From Spirochaetaceae bacterium (GTDB lineage: Bacteria > Myxococcota_A > UBA9160 > UBA4427), in NCBI GenBank assembly GCA_020632655.1, contig JACKFD010000008.1, positions 177,050 to 241,049 on the forward strand: 64,000 nt of DNA. Direction: 5' to 3'. The position numbers and the translations under genes were made by a program. Shown here piece after piece: positions 9,423 to 20,257 of the stretch. A model generated the notes under the pieces. The model saw nothing but the letters and a program-made list of their open reading frames with translations, was not told the origin of the DNA and made no database searches. Every line of letters begins with the position of its first letter. Within the stretch, counting starts at the first letter, position 1.

Positions 9423-10412
9423 TCAGGCTCCCGGCATCGCGACGAGCGTGATCAGATGCTCGAGCTGGTGGTGGACGATCTGGGCCGCGAGCCCGAGCGC
9501 GAGTACGCCGACGAGCCCGACCCGACGCCCAGGCCAGACCTGGAGCGCCCGGGGCGGCGCGAGCAGGCTCTCGACACGTGCGGCGACGGAGCTGCCCCCC
9601 ATCCCGACCGCGACGGCGCCTTCTGGGTGATCCCCGATCACCATCGCCTCGACCGAGAGGATCGCCTGCGCCACGCGAAGGCGATCTCCGACGAAGCCCG
9701 CCGCCGCCTCGTCGCAGGCCCGCTCGGTCGCGAGATCGAATGCCCGGAGCAGCGTCGCCTGCACGCGCGCGCCGGCGACCCGCGTCCCCAGCCCCGCCAG
9801 CAGCCGGCGCAGCGGATCCCGGCGCCGCACGTGCTCCCCTTCGTGCGCGAGCACGACCTCGAGCTCGGAGGCGGAGAGCGCCCGGGCCAGCGTCGTCGAG
9901 ACGAGCGTGCGCGGCCGGAGCCAGCCCACGGTCCAGGCGAAGGGACGGTCCGAGGCGAGGAGCCGAACGGCCGCAGATCGACTCGGGGCGCCATCCCGGG
10001 GAATCGCCGGCAGGGCCCGTCTCGCCCGGAAGAGACCGACGGCGCGCGAGAGTCCGCCCATCAGCAGGGTGAGAAACGCGACCAGCACGAGGGCCGTGAG
10101 GACGGGAGTCAGCGCCGCGGTCGGATGGACGAGGCAGAGATGGACGTGGTCGGGATGCGCGGCGCAATGATCGAGCGCCGGCAGCAGGACGCCGGCCAGC
10201 CCCGGCGCGACCCCGAGCAGCACCACCATCGTGGGCAGTGCGATCGGCGAGAGGGCGAGCGCGAGCAGGAGTGCGGCGCGGTCCGCCGGATGCCAGTCGC
10301 GAGTCCGTGCCTCGAGTCCAGACCACGACAGGCGCAGGAGCCCGCCCGCCAGCCCCCAGACGAGCAGCCAGACGCCGGCGAGCACGAAGAGCGTCGCGAG
10401 CTCGGCCGTCAC
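9423..10412 (-). CDS. M56-family membrane metallopeptidase (BlaR1/MecR1-like, no sensor domain)
   Basis: 329 residues with four to five membrane segments. The zinc-peptidase motif HEGEH is at 190-194, with the downstream TERACDE segment supplying the third ligand (Glu near 230). A loop near 82-96 is rich in His and Cys (HCAAHPDHVHLCLVH) and could bind a metal. BlaR1's C-terminal penicillin-binding sensor is missing; after the peptidase there is only one more hydrophobic helix. It overlaps the BlaI-type repressor gene by four bases, so it is probably the signal-activated protease that relieves that repressor. The signal is unknown; copper or another metal is a guess from the His/Cys loop. Confidence 0.88.
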   Translation of the reverse strand: MTAELATLFVLAGVWLLVWGLAGGLLRLSWSGLEARTRDWHPADRAALLLALALSPIALPTMVVLLGVAPGLAGVLLPALDHCAAHPDHVHLCLVHPTAALTPVLTALVLVAFLTLLMGGLSRAVGLFRARRALPAIPRDGAPSRSAAVRLLASDRPFAWTVGWLRPRTLVSTTLARALSASELEVVLAHEGEHVRRRDPLRRLLAGLGTRVAGARVQATLLRAFDLATERACDEAAAGFVGDRLRVAQAILSVEAMVIGDHPEGAVAVGMGGSSVAARVESLLAPPRALQVWPGRRVGLVGVLALGLAAQIVHHQLEHLITLVAMPGA

Positions 10413-10822
10413 GACTCCTCCTCCGCCTCCCGCTCCCGGAGGCGAAGCGCGACGAGGGCCCCCAGCCGCTCCAGCAGCGCCTCGTCCGCGCGCTCGGCGA
10501 AGTCCACGAAGCCCACCAGGACCTCTGCGTGATCGGCCTCGCCCAGATCCGAGACGACGAGATCGAAGGTCTCGCGAATGAAGGCGCGCCGACTCACCAG
10601 GGCGGCATAGCGATACGCGCGTCCATGCCGGCTGCGCGAGACGAGCCCCTTGCGCACGAGCCGCTCGAGCGTCGAGTGGATCGTGTTGCGCGTGACGCCG
10701 CGCGTCTGGCCCACGTCGCGATGGACGTCGAGTACGTCGAGGGCGCCTTCGTCGCTCCAGAGGCGGTCCATCACCGCAGTCTCGAGCGGCCCGAGCGTGG
10801 TCGTCGAACGTCTTCCGCTCAA
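10409..10822 (-). CDS. BlaI/MecI/CopY-family transcriptional repressor
   Basis: 137 residues. The winged-helix N-terminal half (LGPLETAVMDRLWSDEGAL, then RGVTRNTIHSTLERLVRKGL and the wing SRHGRAYRYAALVSR) is followed by a short dimerisation helix pair with an acidic and Arg-rich C-terminus. It is the first gene of a two-gene unit with the M56 peptidase. In this family the repressor is inactivated by proteolysis triggered by the partner. Likely targets are its own promoter (10823-10943) and possibly the neighbouring TonB receptor. Confidence 0.9.
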   Translation of the reverse strand: MSGRRSTTTLGPLETAVMDRLWSDEGALDVLDVHRDVGQTRGVTRNTIHSTLERLVRKGLVSRSRHGRAYRYAALVSRRAFIRETFDLVVSDLGEADHAEVLVGFVDFAERADEALLERLGALVALRLREREAEEES

Positions 10823-10943
10823 GGGTCCCGCAACGCCTCCGTCTCGAACGCGTGTCCCCCGATCCGCCTCGACCCGGGGCCCGCTCGTCGACCGACGCTA
10901 CCCCGGCACATGCCGCGCTGCACCGGGGGATGCCTGCCGCGTC

Positions 10944-11558
10944 TCAGAGCTGCGCGCTCTCCCGGGCCGTGACGGGCTCGCGCCGACCGCGGTCTTCCGC
11001 CTGCTCGAGACAATCGTCGAGACGGCTGCGGATCCGGTACATCTCGTCCGCCGCGAGCCCCTGTCCGACCAGCGTCGTCGTGTAGAGGAGCGCCGCGACG
11101 AGCAGCGCAAAGACCGGAACGAGCAGCGCCCAGGGTGCATAGCCCATGGTCAGCTGCACGATCGCGACCATGGCCCCGAAGACGCCGAGCACGGTCAGCG
11201 TGCCGATCGCGAAGACGAAGGCCGTCCAGACCTCGGGATGCGGCGAGAAGACACCGAGCACGCGCGTCGAGCGCCGCCGGCCGTCCGGGCCTTCGCGCGC
11301 GTCCTCGACCGTCAACCCGAGCTCCGTGGACCAGAAATGCTGACGCGCGGCGGGCAGCCGCATCACGCCATGCCGCTCGGAGAACCGGCCGACGACGTCG
11401 ACCTCGGCCGCGGCGTCACACCCGTCGTCTTCGGTCACGTGCGCGCGCAAGGCCGCCATAACGTGCGCCAGTCCGCACTCGACCTCGACGACGAAGCGCG
11501 GGCGCATCCGGGGCCAGACCATCGGTCTCCGTCGGCGCCGATTCGCGGGCAGGCCCAT
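10944..11558 (-). CDS. Small two-helix membrane protein of unknown function
   Basis: 204 residues. The N-terminal soluble part (FVVEVECGLAHVMAALRAHV, FSERHGVMRLPAARQHFWSTE) resembles a small alpha/beta domain. It is followed by two transmembrane helices (about 117-140 and 148-168) and a charged cytoplasmic tail (YRIRSRLDDCLEQAEDRG). I do not recognise the family. Codon pattern and a clean reading frame support it as a gene. It lies upstream of the BlaI/M56 pair on the same strand, with a gap of 121 bp. Confidence 0.7.
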   Translation of the reverse strand: MGLPANRRRRRPMVWPRMRPRFVVEVECGLAHVMAALRAHVTEDDGCDAAAEVDVVGRFSERHGVMRLPAARQHFWSTELGLTVEDAREGPDGRRRSTRVLGVFSPHPEVWTAFVFAIGTLTVLGVFGAMVAIVQLTMGYAPWALLVPVFALLVAALLYTTTLVGQGLAADEMYRIRSRLDDCLEQAEDRGRREPVTARESAQL

Positions 11559-11706
11559 GCGCGATGTCCCCTCCGAGACGCCGCGCGCGTCCCCCGCACG
11601 AAGCCCGCAGCAGGGCTCGACGCGAGGTCACACGGGCGGGGTGACCGGCCGCAGTGTAGGGCAGCTGCCGGGCGCGCTCTGCCCGTCGAGGCGAATGCGG
11701 CCGGTC

Positions 11707-11725
11707 GGGGGCCGGAGAGGCCCCC
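11707..11725 (-). terminator. Strong GC hairpin downstream of the porin gene
   Basis: Perfect stem GGGGGCC-GGAGA-GGCCCCC about 75 bases after the porin stop on the minus strand. No T tract follows. It could end the SulP-porin transcript. Confidence 0.45.
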
Positions 11726-11799
11726 GCCTCCAACGCAGCGCGTCGACGCCGCCAGACGCGATGCGAGGAGGCGGGAGACCTCGAAGGGGAGCCCGGTTG

Positions 11800-13044
11800 C
11801 TAGAAGAAGATCTGGTTCTGCAGCGTCACCCGATGGCGGTCGCGCAGGTCGACGCCCGACGGATCCCCACTGTCGTAGCGGTATTCGAGCACGGTCTTGA
11901 AGTGATGCCCGAGCCAGGTGTCGCCGAACTTCCAGTAGCTCGCGAGGAAGCCCTCGTAGCTCTCGACGTCGTGGCCGTTCGAGAGCCAGCCCGCCCGACC
12001 GCCGATCTCGACGCGGCGCGGCACGACGAAGACCCCCGCCTGCACGAAGGACCCGAAGGCGTTCGGCGGACGCGGAGAGCCCTGGGCGGAGCGCCAGAAG
12101 CCCTCCGCATGCACCGAGAGCGGGCCGTGCATCCAGGCGATCTCGGCGGTGGCGTGCCCGAGCTGCTCGCTCGTCGTCGTCTGCGCGGCCCCTGCGCCCT
12201 GCACGATTCCGGGGCGGGAGAAGGCCCCGCCGAAGGCGAGCGTGACGCCATGCGGGTCGTCGAGCACGAGCGACGGCGCCTGGTCGTAGGGAATGACGTC
12301 GCCGAAACGAAGCTCGGTCCGCGCGACGAGGAGCGGCGCGTCCCGATTGCCGGAAAGGTCGTTGATGCCGGCGCCGTTGAAGATGCCGAGGTCGTAGTGG
12401 AACAGGCCGTCGGCGAAGGCGCCCGAGAACATCGCGCCCGTATCCCGGCCGAGCCGGAACTGATCGGAGACGAGGCCGCGGCCCGTGAGCTCGATGTTCG
12501 AGAGGGGCGTGATGTAGGCGCGGGAGAAGGGCGTGCGGAATTGCCCGATCCGCACCCGCAGCCGCTCGTCGACCTTCCACTCCGCGAAGAGATCGAGCAG
12601 CTCGTCCGGCCGGCTGCCGGCGACCTCGGGCTGGAAGAAGAAGAGCAGGCGATCGTCGAAGAAATGCCCCTGCAGCACGAGCCGGGCCAGCGGGATGCTC
12701 GCGGCGACGTCGGTCTCGCCGCTGATCCGCGTATCGGTCTCGGCGCGTTGCCACGTGAAGACGTGCAGGTCGAGGCGGCCGGCGCCCGAGCGGAAGACGA
12801 GCCCCTTCGTCGGTCCGAGCTCGACGTGTGCGTCGGTCGGGGGCGGCGGCTCGGATGGAGCTTCCTCCGCTCGAGCCCCGCCCGCTGCGAGCATGAGCAG
12901 CGCGACCGCGATCGACGACGCCCGCCGACGCCCACGCCCACGCCCACGCTCCCGTGCCGGGACTCGCACCGTCGCCCCGACGCCCGCGCCCCCGTGATCT
13001 CGAGGATGCTCGCCGCCTCCGGTCCTGGACTCCCCGGCACTCAT
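11800..13044 (-). CDS. Phosphate-selective porin O/P-like outer-membrane protein
   Basis: 414 residues with a signal peptide (ASSIAVALLMLAAGGARA) and a 16-stranded-porin-like pattern of alternating strands. It ends in Phe (NQIFF), as outer-membrane barrels do. Typical OprO/OprP-family segments are FDDRLLFFFQPEVAG, KVDERLRVRIGQFRTPFSR and LGRDTGAMFSGAF. The start ATG overlaps the stop of the upstream SulP gene (ATGA), so outer- and inner-membrane anion transport appear coupled. Ligand (phosphate, sulfate, bicarbonate or other) cannot be read from the sequence. Confidence 0.85.
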   Translation of the reverse strand: MSAGESRTGGGEHPRDHGGAGVGATVRVPARERGRGRGRRRASSIAVALLMLAAGGARAEEAPSEPPPPTDAHVELGPTKGLVFRSGAGRLDLHVFTWQRAETDTRISGETDVAASIPLARLVLQGHFFDDRLLFFFQPEVAGSRPDELLDLFAEWKVDERLRVRIGQFRTPFSRAYITPLSNIELTGRGLVSDQFRLGRDTGAMFSGAFADGLFHYDLGIFNGAGINDLSGNRDAPLLVARTELRFGDVIPYDQAPSLVLDDPHGVTLAFGGAFSRPGIVQGAGAAQTTTSEQLGHATAEIAWMHGPLSVHAEGFWRSAQGSPRPPNAFGSFVQAGVFVVPRRVEIGGRAGWLSNGHDVESYEGFLASYWKFGDTWLGHHFKTVLEYRYDSGDPSGVDLRDRHRVTLQNQIFF

Positions 13045-14636
13045 TGCGTGACCCGCCGTCGCGTCGCGTGGGGATGGGCAGAGCTGGCGTGCATCCGATC
13101 CAGGCCCTCGATCTCGATCGTCGCGTTCGGCAGCTCCGCGCCCATCGCCTCGACCCGGCTGAGGAAGGTGTGGTCGGCGAGCTTGGCGTCGCCGAGGTCG
13201 ATCACGACCCGGCGCACGCTCGGGTCGACACTCTCGAGCTCGGAGCGCACGCGCAGGAGCGTCGGGAAGGCGGCGGCCCCGTGCAACACGAGTCGCACCT
13301 CGTCCCCCACCTCCTGCCGCTCGACCCGCGTCGTGATCAGCGTGCGCGGCGAGGCGCCCCGCAGCCAGTGCAGCAGGATCTTCAGCGCGAGGCCGACCCC
13401 GACGCCGACGAGCAGATCCGTCGCGAGGGTCACGACGAGCGTGACCGTGAAGAGGAGCAGCTGATCCGTCCCGATCGACCGGGCATGGCCGAGCTCCGAA
13501 GGCGACGCGAGGCGCGTGCCCGTGTAGACGAGCATCGCCGCCAGGGCCGCCAGCGGAATGTGGTGCAGCAAGCCGGGGGCCAGCGCCACGAAGACGAGCA
13601 GGAAGACACCGTGGAAGAAGTTCGCGAAGCGCGACCGGGCCCCCGCGTCGACGTTCGCCTTGCTGCGCACGATCTCCGAGATCATCGGCAGGCCGCCGAT
13701 CGAGGCCGAGACGAGGTTGCCGATGCCGAGGGCGAGCAGATCGCGATTCAGGTTCGACGGCTTCCGCGCCGGATCCATCGCATCGACGGCGATCACGCTG
13801 AGGGTCGACTCGATCGTCCCGACGAGGGCGAACATCACGATGTACTTGATCGACGTCGCCGAGGTGACCGAGGAGAAGTCCGGGAAGGCGATCGCGTCGA
13901 GGATCGAGCCGGGCAGCGTCACCAGCGCGTCCGGTCCGACGTGATGGTTCTCGCCCCAGAAGCGGTAGACGTGATCGTGGCCGAGATCGAAGAAGAGGCC
14001 GAGGGGCACGGCGACGAGCAGGACGACGAGCTGGGAAGGCACCTTCTTCAGCCAGGGCACTCTCAGGAGGGGCAGCCCGAAGAGGATCGCGAGGGAGAGG
14101 CCGCCGATCAGGAGGACCTCGGGATTCGCGTGCATCAGGCTCTTCGGGATCTCCGCGAGCAGCTCGAGGGGCTCCTTGGAGACCGGCTTCACGCCCATCG
14201 CGACGTGCGCCTGCTTCGCGATGATGATGACCCCGATCGCCGCCAGCATCCCGTGTACGACCGAAGGCGACATCGCGACCCCCGCCGTCGCCACGCGGAA
14301 GAACGCAAAGCCGATCTGGATCAGCGCCGCCACGACGCCGACCGCGAGTGCCTTCTTGTATCCCGAGACGGGATCGCCCTGGCCGAGCTCCGTGACCGCG
14401 CCGATCGCGATCACGATCAGACCGGCGGCCGGGCCCTTGATCGTGAGCTCGGCGCTCCCGAGGAAGCTGACGACGACGCCACCCACGACGGCGGTCAGCA
14501 CGCCCGCGACCGGCGGAAAGCCGCTGGCGAGCGCGATGCCGAGACAGAGAGGGAGCGCGATCAGGAAGACGAGGAAGCCGGACTTGAGATCTTCGATCGG
14601 AAAGCCTGCCGTGGCAGGACGTTCGGAAGCGGACAT
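13041..14636 (-). CDS. SulP-family anion permease with STAS domain
   Basis: 531 residues. SulP core: FLVFLIALPLCLGIALASG opening helix, KGPAAGLIVIAIGAV, ATSIKYIVMFALVGTIESTLS, NRDLLALGIGNLVSASIGGLPMISEIVRSKANVDAGARSR. A short cytoplasmic STAS domain (about 425-520, VVIDLGDAKLADHTFLSRVE) follows. Members move sulfate, bicarbonate or related anions with Na+ or H+. It resembles the SulP half of the fusion at 39890. First gene of a coupled pair with the OprO/P-like porin. RBS sequences upstream are unremarkable. Confidence 0.92.
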   Translation of the reverse strand: MSASERPATAGFPIEDLKSGFLVFLIALPLCLGIALASGFPPVAGVLTAVVGGVVVSFLGSAELTIKGPAAGLIVIAIGAVTELGQGDPVSGYKKALAVGVVAALIQIGFAFFRVATAGVAMSPSVVHGMLAAIGVIIIAKQAHVAMGVKPVSKEPLELLAEIPKSLMHANPEVLLIGGLSLAILFGLPLLRVPWLKKVPSQLVVLLVAVPLGLFFDLGHDHVYRFWGENHHVGPDALVTLPGSILDAIAFPDFSSVTSATSIKYIVMFALVGTIESTLSVIAVDAMDPARKPSNLNRDLLALGIGNLVSASIGGLPMISEIVRSKANVDAGARSRFANFFHGVFLLVFVALAPGLLHHIPLAALAAMLVYTGTRLASPSELGHARSIGTDQLLLFTVTLVVTLATDLLVGVGVGLALKILLHWLRGASPRTLITTRVERQEVGDEVRLVLHGAAAFPTLLRVRSELESVDPSVRRVVIDLGDAKLADHTFLSRVEAMGAELPNATIEIEGLDRMHASSAHPHATRRRVTQ

Positions 14637-14738
14637 GGGTGACCCTCGAGCGGACAGGAGTGGTCCGACCGACCGGCGACGAGCCGCGGCGCGGTCGGGC
14701 GGGGCGAGCGATGGGATCCGAGCCGGAGGCTCGCGCGT

Positions 14739-15131
14739 TCAGTCCTGCGGTGGAGCGCGGGAGGGATTCGTCGGCCGGGGCGCGGCCTCGAACGCGACGG
14801 CGCGAGGCGGGGTGACGAGCGCCGTCTCGCGATCGAGGTCGACCGCGGGCAGCATGCCCGTCGCAGCGGCATCGCGGTCGCGATCGACCTCCAGCTCGGC
14901 CGAGGCGTCGGCCTCGACGCCGAGGGCGACCGCCTGCGAGATCGGAGCGCCCGAGTCGTGCGCCCGCAACGGTCGCTCGAGTCGTTCGCCGATCGCCCCC
15001 GCCGACCAGTCGGCCGTCGCATCGGCCTGCGCGACGCCGCCCGCGAAGCCCGCGACCAGCGCGAGCAGCCCCGCGAGAGCAAGGGATCGCAACAGCCCGT
15101 TCCGGGCGCGCGCGAACACTCGAGTCTGCAT
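14739..15131 (-). CDS. Small secreted protein of unknown function
   Basis: 130 residues starting MQTRVFARARNGLLRS. A good signal peptide (LALAGLLALVAGFAGGVAQA) precedes about 90 polar, Ala- and Asp-rich residues without a recognised domain. It lies upstream of the SulP gene on the same strand, 102 bp away. The clear signal peptide is the main reason to accept it; function unknown. Confidence 0.5.
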   Translation of the reverse strand: MQTRVFARARNGLLRSLALAGLLALVAGFAGGVAQADATADWSAGAIGERLERPLRAHDSGAPISQAVALGVEADASAELEVDRDRDAAATGMLPAVDLDRETALVTPPRAVAFEAAPRPTNPSRAPPQD

Positions 15132-15359
15132 GGGGCGGAGATGCACGGCGCGGGAAGCTAGTCCCCCCGCTCCGAGCGGGCAAGACGAGCACCGCGGGTC
15201 CGGACGCTGGCACGCGCTCCCGCCGAGCCACTCGACCGGCGCGCGCGCCGTCTCCCGCACAGCACCCCCGTACCGGCGGCCCGAAGCGCGGCAGCCGGGT
15301 TCCCGCCGACCGCCTCCTGCTAGCTTCGCCCCACGTATCCGACGGGAGGACTCCGGATC

Positions 15360-16349
15360 ATGAAGCTCGCCGGCAAGAGCGCCATCGTCACCGGCTCGAC
15401 CCACGGCGTCGGCCGCGCCATCGCCCTCGAGCTCGCCCGCCACGGCGCGCGCGTGGTCGTGAACGGCCGCGGCCTGGGCCCCGACGGCCCGGGCACCGTC
15501 ACGGACGAGGCGGATGCCGTGGTCGGCGAGATCGAGGCCGCGGGCGGCGAGGCGATCGCCTGCGTCGGCGCCGTGAACGACGCGGCCTTCGCCGAGCGCC
15601 TCGTCGCGACCTGCGCCGAACGCTTCGGAAGCGTCGACATCCTCGTCAACAACGCCGGCGCCTCGGGCGGACTCTCGATCGACCTCTGCCCGCCCGAACA
15701 TTGGCACGACGTCTTCGACGTGAACGTGAACGGCACCTACTACCCCTCGCATTTCGCGGCCGGCTACATGAAGCGCCAGCATTGGGGTCGGATCCTCTGC
15801 TGCTCGTCCCTCGCGCATACGGGCTTCATCGGCGGCTCCTGCTACCCCGCCTCGAAGGGCGCGGTCGCGAGCCTCGCCCGGGCGATGGCCCGCAACCTCG
15901 GCTTCTACGGCATCACGTCGAACGCGTTCTGCCCGGAGGCCCGCACGCGCATGATCAACGCGAATCAGCCGGGCAGCGAGATCCACGAAGCCCACATGAA
16001 ATCCCTCGAACGACGCGGCTTCCTCTCCGCCGCGCAGGTCCGCTCGCTGATCGACCTGCCGGGCCCCGAAGGCATCGCACCCTTCGTCGCCTATCTCTGT
16101 CTGCCCGAGGCCGACTACATCAACGGCCAGGTCTTCAACGTCGAAGGCGGCCGCATCGGCCTCGTGCCCGAGCCCCACGAGATCCGCACCCTCGAGCGCG
16201 ACGTGCGCCGCGACGGAATCTGGGACCTCGAGACGCTCTGCGAGCTCGTGCCGCAGACCGTCGGTGTGTCGCTGCGCAACCCCGTCCCGGCGCGCAGCGC
16301 CGAGGAGATCGAGAAGCTCTTCTCGCAGATCAACCCGATGTTCTGGTAG
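15360..16349 (+). CDS. Short-chain dehydrogenase/reductase with C-terminal extension
   Basis: 329 residues, about 70 longer than a classical SDR. NAD(P)-binding TGSTHGVGR (residues 11-19), LVNNAGA and the catalytic YPASK are all present. The extension after the Rossmann fold (GRIGLVPEPHEIRTLERDV onwards) resembles SDRs related to the dehydrogenase part of peroxisomal multifunctional enzyme type 2. It probably oxidises a hydroxyacyl-CoA or sterol-like hydroxyl. It heads a run of three dehydrogenase genes, with 140 bp to the next one. Confidence 0.88.
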   Translation: MKLAGKSAIVTGSTHGVGRAIALELARHGARVVVNGRGLGPDGPGTVTDEADAVVGEIEAAGGEAIACVGAVNDAAFAERLVATCAERFGSVDILVNNAGASGGLSIDLCPPEHWHDVFDVNVNGTYYPSHFAAGYMKRQHWGRILCCSSLAHTGFIGGSCYPASKGAVASLARAMARNLGFYGITSNAFCPEARTRMINANQPGSEIHEAHMKSLERRGFLSAAQVRSLIDLPGPEGIAPFVAYLCLPEADYINGQVFNVEGGRIGLVPEPHEIRTLERDVRRDGIWDLETLCELVPQTVGVSLRNPVPARSAEEIEKLFSQINPMFW

Positions 16350-16489
16350 GTCGCGTCGCACCGGGAACGCCGCCTCGACCGCACTCGAGTCCGCGTCGTC
16401 GTCGGCCTCGGCCCGGGGCGATGCACCGGCACCCGCCCTATAGTCCTCGGTCTTGATCCACCGCATGACGCGGCGGGAACGGAGGCAGC

Positions 16490-17956
16490 GTGGGCGCGAC
16501 AACGGAGCAGATCGAGCGACAGGACGTGTACATCGACGGCGGCTTCGGCAAGGCCGCCGGAACGGGATTCCTCGAGGTCCGGTCCGCGGCGACCGAGCTC
16601 CCGCTCGGACGCGTGCCCGAGGCCTCGAAGGCGGACATGGACGCCGCCGTCGCCGCGGCGCGGCGCGCCTTCGACTCGGGCCCCTTTCCGCATTGGAGCC
16701 CGGAAGAACGGGGCGAGGCGATCGGTCGGCTCTCGAAGGCGCTGATGGCGCGGGGGGCGGATCTCGCGAGCCTGATCTCGCAGGAGACGGGCTGCCCGGC
16801 CCAGCAGTCGATGGGCGCCCAGGTCTTCGCGGCGACGATGGTGCTCGACGTCTACGCGCGTCTCGCGCCCACGCATACCTGGGTCGACGAGCGGACGGGC
16901 GCCCTCGGTGGCCGGGTCCGCGTGCGGCGCGCGCCGGTCGGCGTCTGCGCCGGCATCATCCCCTGGAACGTGCCGCTCTTCATCGCCGCCATGAAGCTCG
17001 GGCCGGCGCTCGCGGCGGGCTGCACGATGGTCCTGAAGGCGTCGCCGGAGACGGCCCTCGACGCCTACGTGCTCGCGGAGGCGATCGACGAGATCGGCCT
17101 GCCGCCGGGCGTCGTCAACATCGTGGCGGCGGGGCGCGAGTCGAGCGAGTACCTCGTGCGTCATCCCGACGTCGACAAGGTCAGCTTCACGGGCAGCACC
17201 GCGACGGGTGGACTCATCGGCTCGATCTGCGGCGAGCAGATCAAGCGCTGCACCCTCGAGCTCGGCGGGAAGTCGGCGGCGATCCTGCTCGAGGACGTCG
17301 ACCTCGCGACGGCGCTTCAGCCCCTGCTCGGCTCGGCGCTGCTCAACAACGGCCAGGCCTGCGGCGCGCAGACGCGCATCCTGGCGCCGCGCGCGCGTTA
17401 TGCGGAGATCGTCGAGGCGCTCGGGGCCGCCGTCGGCGCGATGAAGCTCGGCGACCCGCTCGATCCCGAGACGAACGTGGGTCCCGTCGTGAGCGAGCGC
17501 CAGCGCGACCGCATCGCCGGCTACCTCGCCTCGGGGCACGAGCAGGGCGCGCGGGCCGTCTGCGGCGGCGGTCGTCCGCGCGACCTCGAGCGCGGCTGGT
17601 ACATCGAGCCGACGGTCTTCGCCGACGTCGACAACTCGATGAAGATCGCGCAGGAGGAGATCTTCGGGCCCGTGCTCTCGGTGATCCCCTACGCGAACGA
17701 GGACGAGGCCATCGCGATCGCGAACGACTCGCCCTACGGCCTCTGCGGCTCGGTCTGGACCCCGGACGTCGAGCGCGCCGCCGGGCTCGCTGCCCGCGTC
17801 CGAACGGGCTGCGTCGCCGTCAACTCCGCCACGATCCTCGACTTCCACGCCCCCTTCGGCGGCTTCAAGAAGTCGGGCATCGGCCGCGAGCTCGGCCCCG
17901 AGGGCATCGGCCCCTACACCGAGTACCAGTCCATCATCCTGCCCGCCCAGGGCTGA
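16490..17956 (+). CDS. NAD(P)-dependent aldehyde dehydrogenase
   Basis: 488 residues. The start is GTG at 16490 with GGAGG four bases upstream. ALDH signatures: IPWNVPLF, FTGSTATGG (cofactor), LELGGKSAAI (general base Glu) and NNGQACGAQTR with catalytic Cys 291; EEIFGPVLSV is intact. It oxidises an aldehyde to the acid. It is followed 26 bases later by a paralogous ALDH, suggesting that the two act on the same route, perhaps on side-chain aldehydes made by neighbouring oxidoreductases. Confidence 0.93.
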   Translation: MGATTEQIERQDVYIDGGFGKAAGTGFLEVRSAATELPLGRVPEASKADMDAAVAAARRAFDSGPFPHWSPEERGEAIGRLSKALMARGADLASLISQETGCPAQQSMGAQVFAATMVLDVYARLAPTHTWVDERTGALGGRVRVRRAPVGVCAGIIPWNVPLFIAAMKLGPALAAGCTMVLKASPETALDAYVLAEAIDEIGLPPGVVNIVAAGRESSEYLVRHPDVDKVSFTGSTATGGLIGSICGEQIKRCTLELGGKSAAILLEDVDLATALQPLLGSALLNNGQACGAQTRILAPRARYAEIVEALGAAVGAMKLGDPLDPETNVGPVVSERQRDRIAGYLASGHEQGARAVCGGGRPRDLERGWYIEPTVFADVDNSMKIAQEEIFGPVLSVIPYANEDEAIAIANDSPYGLCGSVWTPDVERAAGLAARVRTGCVAVNSATILDFHAPFGGFKKSGIGRELGPEGIGPYTEYQSIILPAQG

Positions 17957-17982
17957 CACCAGAGAGAGAGGAAGGAGGATCC

Positions 17983-19410
<1,428 letters not shown>

Positions 19411-19492
19411 GGGCGGGTCGCCGGGTCGCCCGGTGGAGAGAGCGAGGGCGAAGGATCCCCACGCGCGGCGCACTCGGGTCGCGCGCGACGGA

Positions 19493-20257
19493 TCAGCGGC
19501 TGCTCGTGATCTGCTCCGCGTCGCAGTCCAGATAGTCCGACTCGCGAAGCCAGCTCGCGTCCGGGTACCAGGCGAAGAGGGCCGTGCCGCCGCGGATCTC
19601 GTCGATCAGCGCGCGATGGACCGCGACGTCGACGGCGGGGCAGCCCCAGCTGCGCCCGAGACGCCCGTGCTGCGCGGCGAACTCCGCCGTCGCGTAGTCG
19701 GCGCCGTGGATCACGATCGCCCGTTCGCGCGCGCGGTCGTTGACGCCGGCCTCGAGGCCGTCGAGCCGGAGCGAGTAGCCGTGGCGACCCTCGTAGGTCT
19801 CCGCCGTGCGGAAGAGCCCGAGGCTCGATCGACGCGAGCCCTCGACGTTCGAGAAATGTTCGGCGCGGTCGCCGCCCGTCTCGCGTCCGTGGGCGACGAG
19901 CTCGTGGAAGCGCACCCGGCCGCGAGCGACGTCCAGCACCCAGAGTCTCTTGCGCACGGAGCGCTGGGAGTAGTCGATCAGGGTGAGCGTATCGCCCTCG
20001 ACCAGGCCGCGCGCGCGAGCACAGGCGTGCGCATCGAGGGCGCGGCGAAGCGGCTCCCGAGGCACGCCGGCTGCGACGAGGCGATCTGCGACGGCCTCGC
20101 GTCGCACGGCCGCTCGAAGCGGCGGGTCGGCGGCCTGCGCGGCCCAGGGCCCCAGGAGCAGCGCGAGTCCGAGCCCGATCGGGAGCGGGCCCAGGGACCT
20201 GCGTACGGCGCTTCGCGGTCGCCGCGTCGATCCGGTCGCGCTCCGCACACGCCCCAT
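19493..20257 (-). CDS. YkuD_2-type murein L,D-transpeptidase family protein
   Basis: 254 residues. The start at 20257 is chosen because GGAGGAT lies just upstream and the product then begins with a signal peptide (LGPLPIGLGLALLLGPWAAQA). The catalytic-type region VIHGADYA...GRLGRSWGCPAVD has the His and the nucleophile Cys of the 'L,D-transpeptidase catalytic domain 2' family. Predicted periplasmic enzyme acting on peptidoglycan stem peptides. It is divergent from a second L,D-transpeptidase gene with 176 bp between the starts. Confidence 0.88.
   Translation of the reverse strand: MGRVRSATGSTRRPRSAVRRSLGPLPIGLGLALLLGPWAAQAADPPLRAAVRREAVADRLVAAGVPREPLRRALDAHACARARGLVEGDTLTLIDYSQRSVRKRLWVLDVARGRVRFHELVAHGRETGGDRAEHFSNVEGSRRSSLGLFRTAETYEGRHGYSLRLDGLEAGVNDRARERAIVIHGADYATAEFAAQHGRLGRSWGCPAVDVAVHRALIDEIRGGTALFAWYPDASWLRESDYLDCDAEQITSSR

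Noticed and set aside
9423..10412. BlaR1 beta-lactam sensor
   Set aside because: The protein ends soon after the peptidase domain and lacks the extracellular penicillin-binding domain.
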